The translations under genes were made by a program, and so were the position numbers. Below are positions 8,802 through 16,905 of a stretch of DNA of 64,000 nt, one piece after another (within the stretch, counting starts at the first letter, position 1; each line of letters opens with the position of its first letter). The notes below the pieces were generated by a model. It did not search any database, was not told the origin of the DNA, and saw only the letters and a list, made by a program, of their open reading frames with translations. Origin of the DNA: Blastocatellia bacterium (GTDB lineage Bacteria; Acidobacteriota; Blastocatellia; UBA7656; JADIYM01). Where the stretch lies: assembly GCA_016705245.1 (NCBI GenBank), contig JADIYM010000039.1:86355-150354 (forward strand). Direction: 5' to 3'.

Positions 8802-8940
8802 CGACCGCTCCGCGGTCGGCGCGGGGGGGCTGGCGGTTCCGCGGGTCGCGCGTAGGCTCGTTGCACTCGCCCCCGCGCGACCCACGGCTATTTCATCGAC
8901 CGCTCCGCGGTCGCGGAATCGACCGCTCCGCGGTCGCGGA
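8802..8940. repeat. Inverted, diverged copy of the 134-bp repeat
   Basis: This stretch contains the reverse complement of the unit at 8347-8614, with hairpins GACCGCTCCGCGGTC at 8803, 8899 and 8921 and the shared CCACGGCTATTTCATCG segment at 8882-8898. Together with the tandem copies it makes a composite with roughly 170 bp of unique sequence between opposed copies. Confidence 0.85.
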
Positions 8941-8953
8941 AACCAGGAGGCGA

Positions 8954-9607
8954 TTATGACCGCTGGTCGGCCCGCAGTGGCGGACGGGGTGCTTCCTTGT
9001 CGAGCAGTTCCGTCGTGCTCTCGGTGACGCTAGGCGGCGGCTCGGACATGTCGAAATCGTACCCGGCCGGCTTTTCGAGCTCTCCGGTCGTCCGCGCGGG
9101 AGGAATATACGCCGGCAACGGATCCGAGTTGACGACCGAGACCGGCCGCGGCGGCTCCTGAAGGGCGGCCTGTTCAGCAGCCTCTTTCCTCTTGCGTCGC
9201 GACTTCTTCTTGCCGTCTTTCTCTTCGCGGTACGCATCGAGCGCAGCCTGGAAGGCCCTCGGGTTGGTGATGCTCTTGCGCAGAAGCGCGGCCTGCACCA
9301 TGTCCCGGACGGCACTCGCCACCCAGAACAGCATGAAGTAGACCCAGAAGGCGCCCTTGAACATCACGAACATCGCAATGAAGACGGCGATGCTCGTCAG
9401 AAGGTGATAGAGCGCCTTGCTGTAGACCGACGCGTAGGCGATCTCCATGTCGACCGCCGCGTCCGACCCCTCGACCGGCGCGGGCGCCAGTGATCCGGTC
9501 AGCGCCTGGCTGACCGCCTCGAGGTTCGTGCCGCACCGTTTGCAGAACCGGGCCAGCTCGATGCTCTGGGCCCCGCACTTCGGGCAAAAAACTACGTCGT
9601 TTGCCAT
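8954..9607 (-). CDS. Zinc-ribbon membrane protein
   Basis: 217 residues. The N-terminus is a zinc ribbon (CPKCG...CKRCG), then a linker, and a hydrophobic region around residues 75-115 (LLTSIAVFIAMFVMFKGAFWVYFMLFW split here for brevity into two helices). A Lys/Arg-rich cytoplasmic tail (KDGKKKSRRKRKEA) and a Pro-rich C-terminus follow. Such proteins occur widely as uncharacterised membrane proteins; no enzymatic role can be read from the sequence. The gene is transcribed away from the M16-like gene, with an extended -10 element (TGCTATACT) just upstream of its start. Confidence 0.75.
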   Translation of the reverse strand: MANDVVFCPKCGAQSIELARFCKRCGTNLEAVSQALTGSLAPAPVEGSDAAVDMEIAYASVYSKALYHLLTSIAVFIAMFVMFKGAFWVYFMLFWVASAVRDMVQAALLRKSITNPRAFQAALDAYREEKDGKKKSRRKRKEAAEQAALQEPPRPVSVVNSDPLPAYIPPARTTGELEKPAGYDFDMSEPPPSVTESTTELLDKEAPRPPLRADQRS

Positions 9608-9628
9608 AGGATTCTCAAAAACGGCGCG

Positions 9629-9637
9629 AGTATAGCA
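9629..9637 (-). promoter_or_regulatory. Extended -10 promoter element for the zinc-ribbon gene
   Basis: On the minus strand the sequence reads TGCTATACT, an extended -10 box, about 20 bases before the start at 9607. No convincing -35 box is seen, which is normal for extended -10 promoters. Confidence 0.4.
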
Positions 9638-9652
9638 CAGCGGAATCGCAGG

Positions 9653-9682
9653 TTGACGGTCTCGTCGGGCGGCGTCTACACT
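9653..9682 (+). promoter_or_regulatory. Predicted promoter for the M16-like/menG operon
   Basis: TTGACG at 9653-9658 and TACACT at 9677-9682 with an 18-base spacer, ending 18 bases before ATG 9701. This placement argues against the upstream TTG at 9653 being the translation start. Confidence 0.4.
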
Positions 9683-9700
9683 CGGAGTTTGCCGAACACC

Positions 9701-11056
9701 ATGAGCCGCTTACCCAGTCCGATCCCGAACCGACGCCGGCGGCTTTCAGCCGCGATTCTCCACGTCATCGTACTGACGATCGCCTTCCTGCCCGTCGCCT
9801 CCATCGGTGCGTCGCCGGTGCAGGATACGTCCCTCAAGCGCGACACGTTGCTCAACGGCCTCCAGGTCCGTTCGGTGCGTGCCGCCGGCGACCGCGTGTC
9901 GGTCGTCAGCGTCGTTCGTGCCGGAGCGATGTTCGATCCGGCCGGCCGAAGCGGTCTCGCCCGCATGACGGCCGGGCTGCTATTTGCGGGGGCGGGCTCA
10001 TACACCGGGGAGCGAATGCGCGCGGAGCTCGAGAACGCCGGGGCAAGCTTGACCGTCGACACGACGTGGGATGCAACGTGGATCGAAGCCTCGGCGCCGC
10101 CCGAAAAACTCTCGGTGCTCCTCGATGTCGTGAGCCTCGCACTGACGGCGCCGAAGTTCGCGCCTGAGGACGTTGCAGCGGCGAAGACGACCTTCGCTGG
10201 CCGCGCCGCGGCTGAGCTCGACGATCCCGTCGGCGCCGCCGAGCGCGGCGTGGCGCGCGTGCTCTACGGCAAGCACACCTACGGGCGCGCGATCGACGGA
10301 GATCCCGCATCGATCACGGCGATCGACGTGGCCGACGTGAAGCTCTTTTACCAGAAGTTCTACGGTGCAAACACGACCGTGCTCTCGATCGCGGGACCGA
10401 CGGATCCGGTTGCCGCCATGGCGCTCGTGAAGCCGCGATTCGGGCGCTACCTGAAGCGTGCAATCGTGCCGGCGACGTTCCGTCCGCCCGCTCCAGTCGC
10501 CGCGACGCGCGTGTACGTGGTCGATCGTCCCACGCCGCCGGGCGCGGACGTCCGGATCGCCACGCTGGTACCGGGTCGGTCGGCCCCAACTCTCGCGGCC
10601 ACGAAGGCGCTTGCACCGCTCACACAGGGTGCCCTGGCGTCGAAACTCGCCGGAGCGGAGGGACTGACCGTGCGCTTCGACGCACGGGCGCTACAGTCGC
10701 CGTTCGTCGTCGGCTTCCACGTCCAGACGGCTGGACTTGCAGATGCCATCGCGGGCGTTGGGGCGACCTACGAGGCGATGCGCGCGACACCGCCATCGAC
10801 GGCGGGCGTGCGGTTCGACGAGGCGCCCGGGGGTTCGGCGGCTTCCGTCGCGCGCTCGGGCGCCGCGAGCGACTTCTACGTCATGCAGAAGTTGTCGCCA
10901 GATCCATGGAACTACCAGGTGTCGGACGCCGATATCCGGTCCGCATCCCAGGCGGCATTGAGTCCGGCCCTGACGATAGTCATTGTCGGGAACTCTGCCG
11001 AGATCGCCGCGGCGCTCAAGGACAGGTATCAGGTCGAGCCGCTCGTGCTGCCATGA
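9701..11056 (+). CDS. Exported M16 peptidase homologue lacking the zinc-binding motif
   Basis: About 451 residues from ATG 9701. A basic N-terminus and hydrophobic segment (LHVIVLTIAFLPVASIG) form a Sec signal. The fold follows the M16 pattern: an N-terminal LNGLQVRSV strand, the FDPAGRSGLARMTAGLLFAG helix, and YGRAIDGDPASI further on. The HxxEH zinc site expected within the GLARMTAG segment is absent, so this is a non-catalytic half, like the inactive subunit of processing peptidases. No active M16 partner lies nearby in the window. The stop overlaps the next start (ATGA at 11053), coupling it to menG. A role in protein quality control is inference only. Confidence 0.8.
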   Translation: MSRLPSPIPNRRRRLSAAILHVIVLTIAFLPVASIGASPVQDTSLKRDTLLNGLQVRSVRAAGDRVSVVSVVRAGAMFDPAGRSGLARMTAGLLFAGAGSYTGERMRAELENAGASLTVDTTWDATWIEASAPPEKLSVLLDVVSLALTAPKFAPEDVAAAKTTFAGRAAAELDDPVGAAERGVARVLYGKHTYGRAIDGDPASITAIDVADVKLFYQKFYGANTTVLSIAGPTDPVAAMALVKPRFGRYLKRAIVPATFRPPAPVAATRVYVVDRPTPPGADVRIATLVPGRSAPTLAATKALAPLTQGALASKLAGAEGLTVRFDARALQSPFVVGFHVQTAGLADAIAGVGATYEAMRATPPSTAGVRFDEAPGGSAASVARSGAASDFYVMQKLSPDPWNYQVSDADIRSASQAALSPALTIVIVGNSAEIAAALKDRYQVEPLVLP

Positions 11057-11781
11057 ACGCCGAGACCGTCGGTCATCCCGAGAAGGCCGAGCGCGTTCGC
11101 GCGATGTTCGACCAGATCGCGCCACGGTACGATCTGCTCAACCACGTCCTTTCGCTCAATATCGACAAGCGATGGCGCGCACGTGTGACGCGCGAGCTTG
11201 CACCGGTCCTGTCGAAGCCTGACGCCCGGGCTCTCGACCTCTGCTGCGGGACCGGTGACCTGACGATCGCATTGCGGCGGGCATTCCCTGGATCGGATGT
11301 CGTCGGCCTGGACTTCAGCCGTCCGATGCTCGTACGCGCCGACCAGAAGTCGACGACGGATCCGCGTGTCTCGCTAGTCCAGGGCGACGCGACACGCGTA
11401 CCGTTTCCGGACGGGGGGTTCGACGCAGTGACGATCGCCTTCGGGCTGCGCAATCTGACCTCGGTCGAAAGCGGCCTGTCAGAGATACGGCGGATGCTTG
11501 CTCCGGGCGGACGAGCCGTCATCCTCGAGTTTTCGCGGCCCGTGTTCCCGTTGCTTCGAGAAGCGTTTGGATTCTATTTTCATCAAATCCTGCCTCGAAT
11601 CGGCGGAATCGTGTCGGGCTCGCGCGGCGCGTACACCTATCTGCCGAAATCCGTCGAGGAGTTTCCCGATCAGAAGGCGCTGTCCGGAATGATGGAAGAC
11701 GCCGGTTTTGTTGGAATCCGTTTCCGAAACCTCAGCGGCGGCATCGCGGCGATGCACGTCGGCGATCGAAAGGCGACGTAA
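11053..11781 (+). CDS. ubiE: Demethylmenaquinone/ubiquinone C-methyltransferase
   Basis: 242 residues. Starts at ATG 11053 overlapping the upstream stop. The SAM-binding motif LDLCCGTGDL is in motif I position, with VGLDFS (motif post-I) and FDAVTIAFGLRNL (motif II), the last being the UbiE/MenG signature. It performs the final C-methylation in menaquinone biosynthesis, matching the menaquinol-oxidising Rieske/cytochrome b operon at 3744-5711. In an organism without visible ubiquinone genes MenG would be the better name; the sequence alone does not decide the quinone. Confidence 0.94.
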   Translation: MNAETVGHPEKAERVRAMFDQIAPRYDLLNHVLSLNIDKRWRARVTRELAPVLSKPDARALDLCCGTGDLTIALRRAFPGSDVVGLDFSRPMLVRADQKSTTDPRVSLVQGDATRVPFPDGGFDAVTIAFGLRNLTSVESGLSEIRRMLAPGGRAVILEFSRPVFPLLREAFGFYFHQILPRIGGIVSGSRGAYTYLPKSVEEFPDQKALSGMMEDAGFVGIRFRNLSGGIAAMHVGDRKAT

Positions 11782-11783
11782 CA

Positions 11784-13220
11784 ATGACCCGAGACGCCAT
11801 CGAGTTCTATCGGGAACGCTTCGGGATCACGCCCGCTGACGTCGACCGCCTGCTCGGGGTAGCGCTGGCTCGCGGAGGCGACTTTGCGGACCTCTACTTC
11901 GAGTACACGTCGACGGGAAGCGTCCAGTTCGAGGAGCAGATCGTCAAGACGGCGACGCGCTCGGTCCGTCAGGGGGTCGGCGTCCGTGTCGTAGTCGCCG
12001 AACGGACGGGTTTCGCCTACACCGACAGCATCGACGTGGGGTCGATCGAGCGCGCGGCGCGCACCGCCTCGTCGATCGCCCGATCCGGCGGATCGACCGA
12101 GCCCGTCTCGGTAACGGTTTCCGGTCCGCCACGCGATCTCTATCCGGTCGAACTCTCGGCCACCGATGTCGACATAGCCGTGAAGATCGAAATGCTGCAG
12201 AACGCCGATGCAGCGGCCCGCGTCTACGACCGCCGCATCCGCGAAGTGCAGGCGGGCGTCACCGACGTCTTCAAGATCGTGATGATCGCGACGAGCGAGG
12301 GCGTCCTGACCGGCGACGTCCAGCCGATGGTGCGATTCGGCATTCACTGCATCGCGGACGACGACGGGAATCGTCAGGTCGGACGTTCCGGCGGAGGCGG
12401 GCGGTGCGGGCTCGACCATTTCGTCGGCGGCGATTCTCCCGAGGCGTATGCGGCCGACGCGGCGCGTCAGGCCATCGGGCAGATCGAGGCCGTCGAGGCG
12501 CCGTCCGGCACGATGGAAGTCGTCCTTGGCAACGGCTGGCCCGGCATCCTCCTTCACGAAGCCGTGGGACACGGTCTCGAAGCCGATTTCAATCGAAAGG
12601 GCACGTCGGCATTTTCGGGACTCATCGGCTCGCGCGTTGCCTCGGATCTGTGCACGGTCGTCGACGATGGCACGATCCCGGGTCGCCGGGGCTCGCTGAA
12701 CGTCGACGACGAGGGCCACGCCACGAGCTCGACCGTGCTCATCGAGAAGGGAATCCTGCGCGGCTACATCAACGATCGTCTCAACGCGGGACTGCTCGGG
12801 GTTGCGAGAACCGGCAACGGACGCCGAGAGAGTTACCAGAGCATCCCGTATCCGCGCATGACGAACACGTTCATGCTCGCGGGGGAAGACGACCCCGCCG
12901 AAATCCTTCGCGGCGTGAAGCGCGGCCTCTACGCCGTGCAGTTCGGTGGCGGCCAGGTCGACATCACGAACGGGAAGTTCGTCTTCTCGGCGAGCGAGGC
13001 GTACCTGATCGAAGACGGAAAGGTGACGGCACCCGTACGTGGCGCCACCCTGATCGGCAACGGTCCCGATGCCCTGACGAGGGTGACCGCGGTCGGTTCG
13101 GATCTGGCGCTCGATCCGGGAATCGGCATCTGCTCGAAGAACGGACAGGGCATTCCCGTCGGCGTCGGCATGCCGACGATTCGAATCTCGGAGATGACCG
13201 TTGGTGGAACGAAAGGCTGA
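11784..13220 (+). CDS. tldD: Metalloprotease TldD
   Basis: 478 residues, starting 2 bp after ubiE. The zinc motif HEAVGHGLEADF (HExxxH) identifies the TldD subunit, which carries the metal. The central nucleotide-like segments and the C-terminal IRISEMTVGG motif are also typical of the family. TldD and TldE form a heterodimer that degrades unfolded or leader peptides and is needed for maturation of some ribosomally made peptides. TldE follows directly. There is no microcin-like precursor nearby, so a housekeeping role is likely. Confidence 0.95.
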   Translation: MTRDAIEFYRERFGITPADVDRLLGVALARGGDFADLYFEYTSTGSVQFEEQIVKTATRSVRQGVGVRVVVAERTGFAYTDSIDVGSIERAARTASSIARSGGSTEPVSVTVSGPPRDLYPVELSATDVDIAVKIEMLQNADAAARVYDRRIREVQAGVTDVFKIVMIATSEGVLTGDVQPMVRFGIHCIADDDGNRQVGRSGGGGRCGLDHFVGGDSPEAYAADAARQAIGQIEAVEAPSGTMEVVLGNGWPGILLHEAVGHGLEADFNRKGTSAFSGLIGSRVASDLCTVVDDGTIPGRRGSLNVDDEGHATSSTVLIEKGILRGYINDRLNAGLLGVARTGNGRRESYQSIPYPRMTNTFMLAGEDDPAEILRGVKRGLYAVQFGGGQVDITNGKFVFSASEAYLIEDGKVTAPVRGATLIGNGPDALTRVTAVGSDLALDPGIGICSKNGQGIPVGVGMPTIRISEMTVGGTKG

Positions 13221-13247
13221 GGCCGGCTGGCGAAGCGCGCACATCCG

Positions 13248-14594
13248 ATGACGATCGACACCCAACTTGCCGGCGACATCGTGGCGCGTTGCCTGAAGCG
13301 TGGCGCGACTGCGGTCGAGGTAATCGCGCGAGAAGAGACCGAGTTCTCGGTCTCGGTCCGACTCGGCGAAATCGACACTCTCACCGAGGCCGATTCTTCG
13401 GCACTCGGACTGCGGGTGCTCGTCGACGGCCGGCAGGCGTCGGTCTCGACGTCGGATTACCGCGGACCGTCGATCGATGCGCTCATCGACGAAGCGCTCA
13501 CGCTGGCTCGCGCAACGTCGGTGGACGAGTCGGCCGACCTGCCAGAGGCCTCGGCGATGGCGACCGAGTTTCCGGACCTCGAGTTGTACGATCCGGCAAT
13601 CGCGGCGTTGTCGGCCGATGCTCGCATCGACATGGCGCTGCGCGCCGAAGCTGCGGCGCGCGACGAGGATCCGCGCATCACGAACTTCGACCGCGGCGGA
13701 CTGGGAACGACGGTCGGCCGCACCGTCTTCGCGAACTCGCTCGGATTCGCCGGATCCTACGACTCGACGATGATCTCGATTTCGGCGATCCCGGTCGCGA
13801 CCGATGGCGACCAGATGCAGCGCGACTCGTGGTACGACCGGCGGCGGACGCTCGCCGAGCTCGAGACGCCCGAGTCGATCGGTCAGCGGGCCGCGCGGCG
13901 GACGCTGCGCAGGCTTGGCGCCCGCAAGGCGGAGAGCTGCGAGGTCCCGATCGTCTTCGAGCCGATGATCGCCCGCGACCTTCTCGGCACTATTTTCTCG
14001 GCGTGTTCGGGCGAGTCAATTTTCCGGAAGGCTTCGCTCTTCGCCGATCACCTCGGCGAACGCGTCGGGGCGGCTGGACTTAACGTCATCGACGACGGCC
14101 GCATTCGGCGCGGCATCGGCTCGCGGCCCTTCGACGGCGAAGGCCTGCCGACGCGTCGAACGGTGGTGATCCGCGACGGCGTGCTCGAGAGCTTTCTGCT
14201 CAACACGTACACGGGTAGGAAACTCGGAATGCGGTCTACGGGGAACGCGACGCGCGGCCTGGTCGGGCAGGCGTCGGTCGGCACGGGGAACCTGTTCGTT
14301 GAACCCGGAGTCCAAGGACCCGATGCGATATTGCGCTCCGTCAAGCGGGGATTTCTCGTCACCGAGCTAATGGGGTTTGGCGTGAACATCGTGAACGGCG
14401 ATTATTCACGCGGGGCTGCCGGTTTGTGGATCGAAGACGGCGAGATCGCGTATCCGGTCGAGGAAGTGACGATCGCTGGCAATCTGAAGGATATGCTCGC
14501 CGGTATCGAGATGGTCGGCAGTGATCTGGAGTTTCGTGGCCGATTGGCGGCGCCGACGCTGCGGATCGCGAAAATGGCGGTGAGCGGCCGTTGA
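13248..14594 (+). CDS. tldE: TldE/PmbA subunit of the TldD-TldE protease
   Basis: 448 residues, 27 bp downstream of tldD. It shares the TldD fold (GFAGSYDSTMISISA, then EPMIARDLLGTIFSACSGES and LLNTYTGRKLGM) but lacks the HExxxH zinc motif, as expected of the partner subunit. The C-terminal LRIAKMAVSG mirrors TldD's IRISEMTVGG. The tandem arrangement supports assembly of the TldD-TldE complex. Confidence 0.94.
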   Translation: MTIDTQLAGDIVARCLKRGATAVEVIAREETEFSVSVRLGEIDTLTEADSSALGLRVLVDGRQASVSTSDYRGPSIDALIDEALTLARATSVDESADLPEASAMATEFPDLELYDPAIAALSADARIDMALRAEAAARDEDPRITNFDRGGLGTTVGRTVFANSLGFAGSYDSTMISISAIPVATDGDQMQRDSWYDRRRTLAELETPESIGQRAARRTLRRLGARKAESCEVPIVFEPMIARDLLGTIFSACSGESIFRKASLFADHLGERVGAAGLNVIDDGRIRRGIGSRPFDGEGLPTRRTVVIRDGVLESFLLNTYTGRKLGMRSTGNATRGLVGQASVGTGNLFVEPGVQGPDAILRSVKRGFLVTELMGFGVNIVNGDYSRGAAGLWIEDGEIAYPVEEVTIAGNLKDMLAGIEMVGSDLEFRGRLAAPTLRIAKMAVSGR

Positions 14595-14618
14595 ACGGTC
14601 GGGAGTGAAAATCGACAC

Positions 14619-15134
14619 ATGTTCAGCAACACTGAAGACACGGGCCACAAGAATCGGACGCGGGCGATCATGCTGGCTGCGGGGATCCTGGTCGTCGCGG
14701 TGGCTGCCGTCATCATCGTCTACAGCGCGCGCCAGGCTCCCGAGCCCGGAGCCTCACCGGTGCAGGCGCAGGGGCTGCCGAATGCGAAAAGAGCCGGCGA
14801 CCCGGAGTTCGAGAAGTACAAGGGGCTCGTGAGCCTCGTGAACAAGAAGTTCTTCACCCAGGCGAACATGCTCGGACAACGCCAGGCTCTGGCGAAGGGC
14901 GACATCGCGAACTTCACGGACCGCGTGATCCTCGGCGTGGAACTGCGAGGGAAAGTGATTGGGAAGGATGGGTCTGTCCTGGCTACCGTGCTTGCGTCGC
15001 CGGTTCCGAAGGTCTACGAGAAGATCTTGCCTGGCGGGTCGGTACCGTACTCGGTGACGATCGACGGAGTGCCGCAGAAGGCGGAGCTCGACGACATCAC
15101 GCTCGAACTCGAGGGGCTCGTTTTCGGGGAGTGA
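14619..15134 (+). CDS. Membrane-anchored protein of unknown function (FxLYD-like)
   Basis: 171 residues, 24 bp after tldE on the same strand. One N-terminal membrane segment (residues about 18-38, IMLAAGILVVAVAAVIIVYSA) would anchor an outside domain that contains strand-rich sequence such as DRVILGVELRGKVIGKDG and GGSVPYSVTIDGVP. This resembles FxLYD/DUF2393-type domains often found as small membrane-tethered beta-sandwiches. No catalytic residues are evident. Function unknown. Confidence 0.6.
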   Translation: MFSNTEDTGHKNRTRAIMLAAGILVVAVAAVIIVYSARQAPEPGASPVQAQGLPNAKRAGDPEFEKYKGLVSLVNKKFFTQANMLGQRQALAKGDIANFTDRVILGVELRGKVIGKDGSVLATVLASPVPKVYEKILPGGSVPYSVTIDGVPQKAELDDITLELEGLVFGE

Positions 15135-15137
15135 AGA

Positions 15138-15170
15138 ATTGCGCGCAAAGGCGCAGAGGCGCAAAGGAGA
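15138..15170. repeat. Dispersed GCGCAAAGGC repeat (half element)
   Basis: The sequence GCGCGCAAAGGCGCAGAGG lies right after the FxLYD-like gene. Only one arm is obvious; the element belongs to the same family as those at 16798, 22041 and 42305. Confidence 0.7.
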
Positions 15171-15297
15171 CCAGCAAATGGATTTCGGGTCATTGTCGCT
15201 GCCGGCGCCCACCCAACCGTACATTCACCTTTCCTGACCAATCCTTGGCGCCTTTGCCAATCCTCAATTCATTCGCACTGCACAGCAGGTTCACGCA

Positions 15298-16788
15298 TTG
15301 AACAATCAAATCGCCCTCAACCCCAACCGTCTGATCAAGGCACTCGGCAAGCTGCCGGCCGAGTTCACGAGAGCCGACATCATCCGGTTCGTCGAGCAAA
15401 ACGACATCCGGATGTTGAACTTCCGGTACGTCGCTGGCGACGGCCGGCTGAAGAAGCTCAACTTCGTCATCAACAGCAAGGCGCACCTCGACAGGGTTCT
15501 CGCAATGGGCGAGCGCGTCGACGGGTCGAGCCTCTTTCCGTTCGTCGCCGCCGATTCGAGCGACCTGTACGTCGTGCCGCGGTTCCGATCCGCGTTCGTC
15601 AACCCGTTCGCCGACTTGCCGACGCTCGACCTCATCTGCTCTTTCTATGACAACCGCGGCGAACCGCTGGAGAGCGCTCCCGAGTACATCGTGCGAAAGG
15701 CCCAGTCAGCGCTGACCGAGCGCACCGGCCTCGTCATGGAGGCGCTCGGAGAGCTCGAGTACTACCTCTTCTCTGAGATCGACACGATCTACCCGATCGT
15801 CGAGCAGAAGGGCTACCACGAGTCTCACCCGTTCTCGAAATGGGGGCTCGTCCGCCGCGAGGTCATGCAGCTCGTAAGCGAGATGGGGGGAACCATCAAG
15901 TACGGGCACGCCGAGGTTGGCAACATCATCAGCGACGACCTCGAGATGGTGCAGCACGAGATCGAGTTCCTTCCGGCGCCGATCGAGGATGCCGCCGATC
16001 AGCTCGTGACGGCGAAGTGGGCAATCAGGGAAGTCGCCTACCGGCACGGGCTGGAGGTGAGTTTTGCGCCAAAGATCATCGTGGGGCAGGCCGGCAGCGG
16101 GATGCACGTGCACACGCGATTCACGAAGGACGGTGTGAACGTGATGGCTGACGACGGGGGACTGACGGACACGGCGAAGAAGGTGATCGCCGGTTACCTG
16201 CTGTGTTCCAAGTCGCTGACGGCCTTCGGCAACACGGTCCCGACGTCGTTTCTGCGACTCGTCCCGCACCAGGAGGCACCGACCAGCATCTGCTGGGGCG
16301 ACCGGAACCGGTCGGTGCTCGTGCGCGTGCCGCTCGGCTGGCAGGGCGTCGGCGACCGGATGCTCCGCCACGCCAATCCCCTCGAGCCCGCTGACAGCAA
16401 CGTCCGGATCGAAAACAACCAGACGGTCGAGCTGCGAAGTCCCGATGGCAGCGCGAACGTGTACATGCTGCTTGCCGGGATGGCGGTGGCGGCCCGGCAC
16501 GGGCTCGAGCATCCGGACGCCCTGGGGATTGCCGAGAGGCTCTACGTGAAGGCCGACGCGTCGAAGGTGGAAGGGCTCGAGCAGCTGCCGGCGTCGTGCT
16601 CTGAGTCGGCGGACGGTCTCGAGGCGGATCGCGCGCGTTACGAGGACGGGGGTGTGTTCCCGGCCGGCCTCATCGACGCGATCATCGGGCGGCTGAAGAG
16701 CTACGACGATCTGAATCTGAGTGAGCGTCTGGTGGGAGACTCCGAGTCGCTGAAGGCGCTGGTGAGCGAGCATCTGCATTGCGGGTAG
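15298..16788 (+). CDS. glnA: Glutamine synthetase family protein
   Basis: 496 residues from TTG 15298. The N-terminal beta-grasp domain (IRFVEQNDIRMLNFRYVAG) is followed by the catalytic barrel with EYYLF (metal-binding Glu), GSGMHVHTRF (metal and glutamate binding), and a run from NPLEPADSN to VELRSPDGSAN (the Arg that binds glutamate). It makes glutamine from glutamate, ammonia and ATP. The protein is a little longer than GlnA type I-alpha (about 440-470). No clear Tyr adenylylation site is seen, nor glnB, glnD or glnE neighbours, so regulation by adenylylation is doubtful. Confidence 0.88.
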   Translation: MNNQIALNPNRLIKALGKLPAEFTRADIIRFVEQNDIRMLNFRYVAGDGRLKKLNFVINSKAHLDRVLAMGERVDGSSLFPFVAADSSDLYVVPRFRSAFVNPFADLPTLDLICSFYDNRGEPLESAPEYIVRKAQSALTERTGLVMEALGELEYYLFSEIDTIYPIVEQKGYHESHPFSKWGLVRREVMQLVSEMGGTIKYGHAEVGNIISDDLEMVQHEIEFLPAPIEDAADQLVTAKWAIREVAYRHGLEVSFAPKIIVGQAGSGMHVHTRFTKDGVNVMADDGGLTDTAKKVIAGYLLCSKSLTAFGNTVPTSFLRLVPHQEAPTSICWGDRNRSVLVRVPLGWQGVGDRMLRHANPLEPADSNVRIENNQTVELRSPDGSANVYMLLAGMAVAARHGLEHPDALGIAERLYVKADASKVEGLEQLPASCSESADGLEADRARYEDGGVFPAGLIDAIIGRLKSYDDLNLSERLVGDSESLKALVSEHLHCG

Positions 16789-16797
16789 GGAAGAAGC

Positions 16798-16880
16798 TCG
16801 CGCAAAGGCGCAAAGGCGCAAAGGCAGAACTAGAATTCAGGATGTCGTTTTTCCTTTGCGTCTTTGCGCCTTTGCGCAAA
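16798..16880. repeat. Dispersed inverted repeat (GCGCAAAGGC family) between convergent genes
   Basis: GCGCAAAGGCGCAAAGGCGC at 16799-16818 is complementary to TTTGCGTCTTTGCGCCTTTGCG at about 16855-16877. It lies between glutamine synthetase and the oppositely oriented VWA gene and could act as a bidirectional transcription terminator. Confidence 0.8.
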
Positions 16881-16905
16881 TTACCCCTGTTCCCCGTTCC
16901 GTCCG

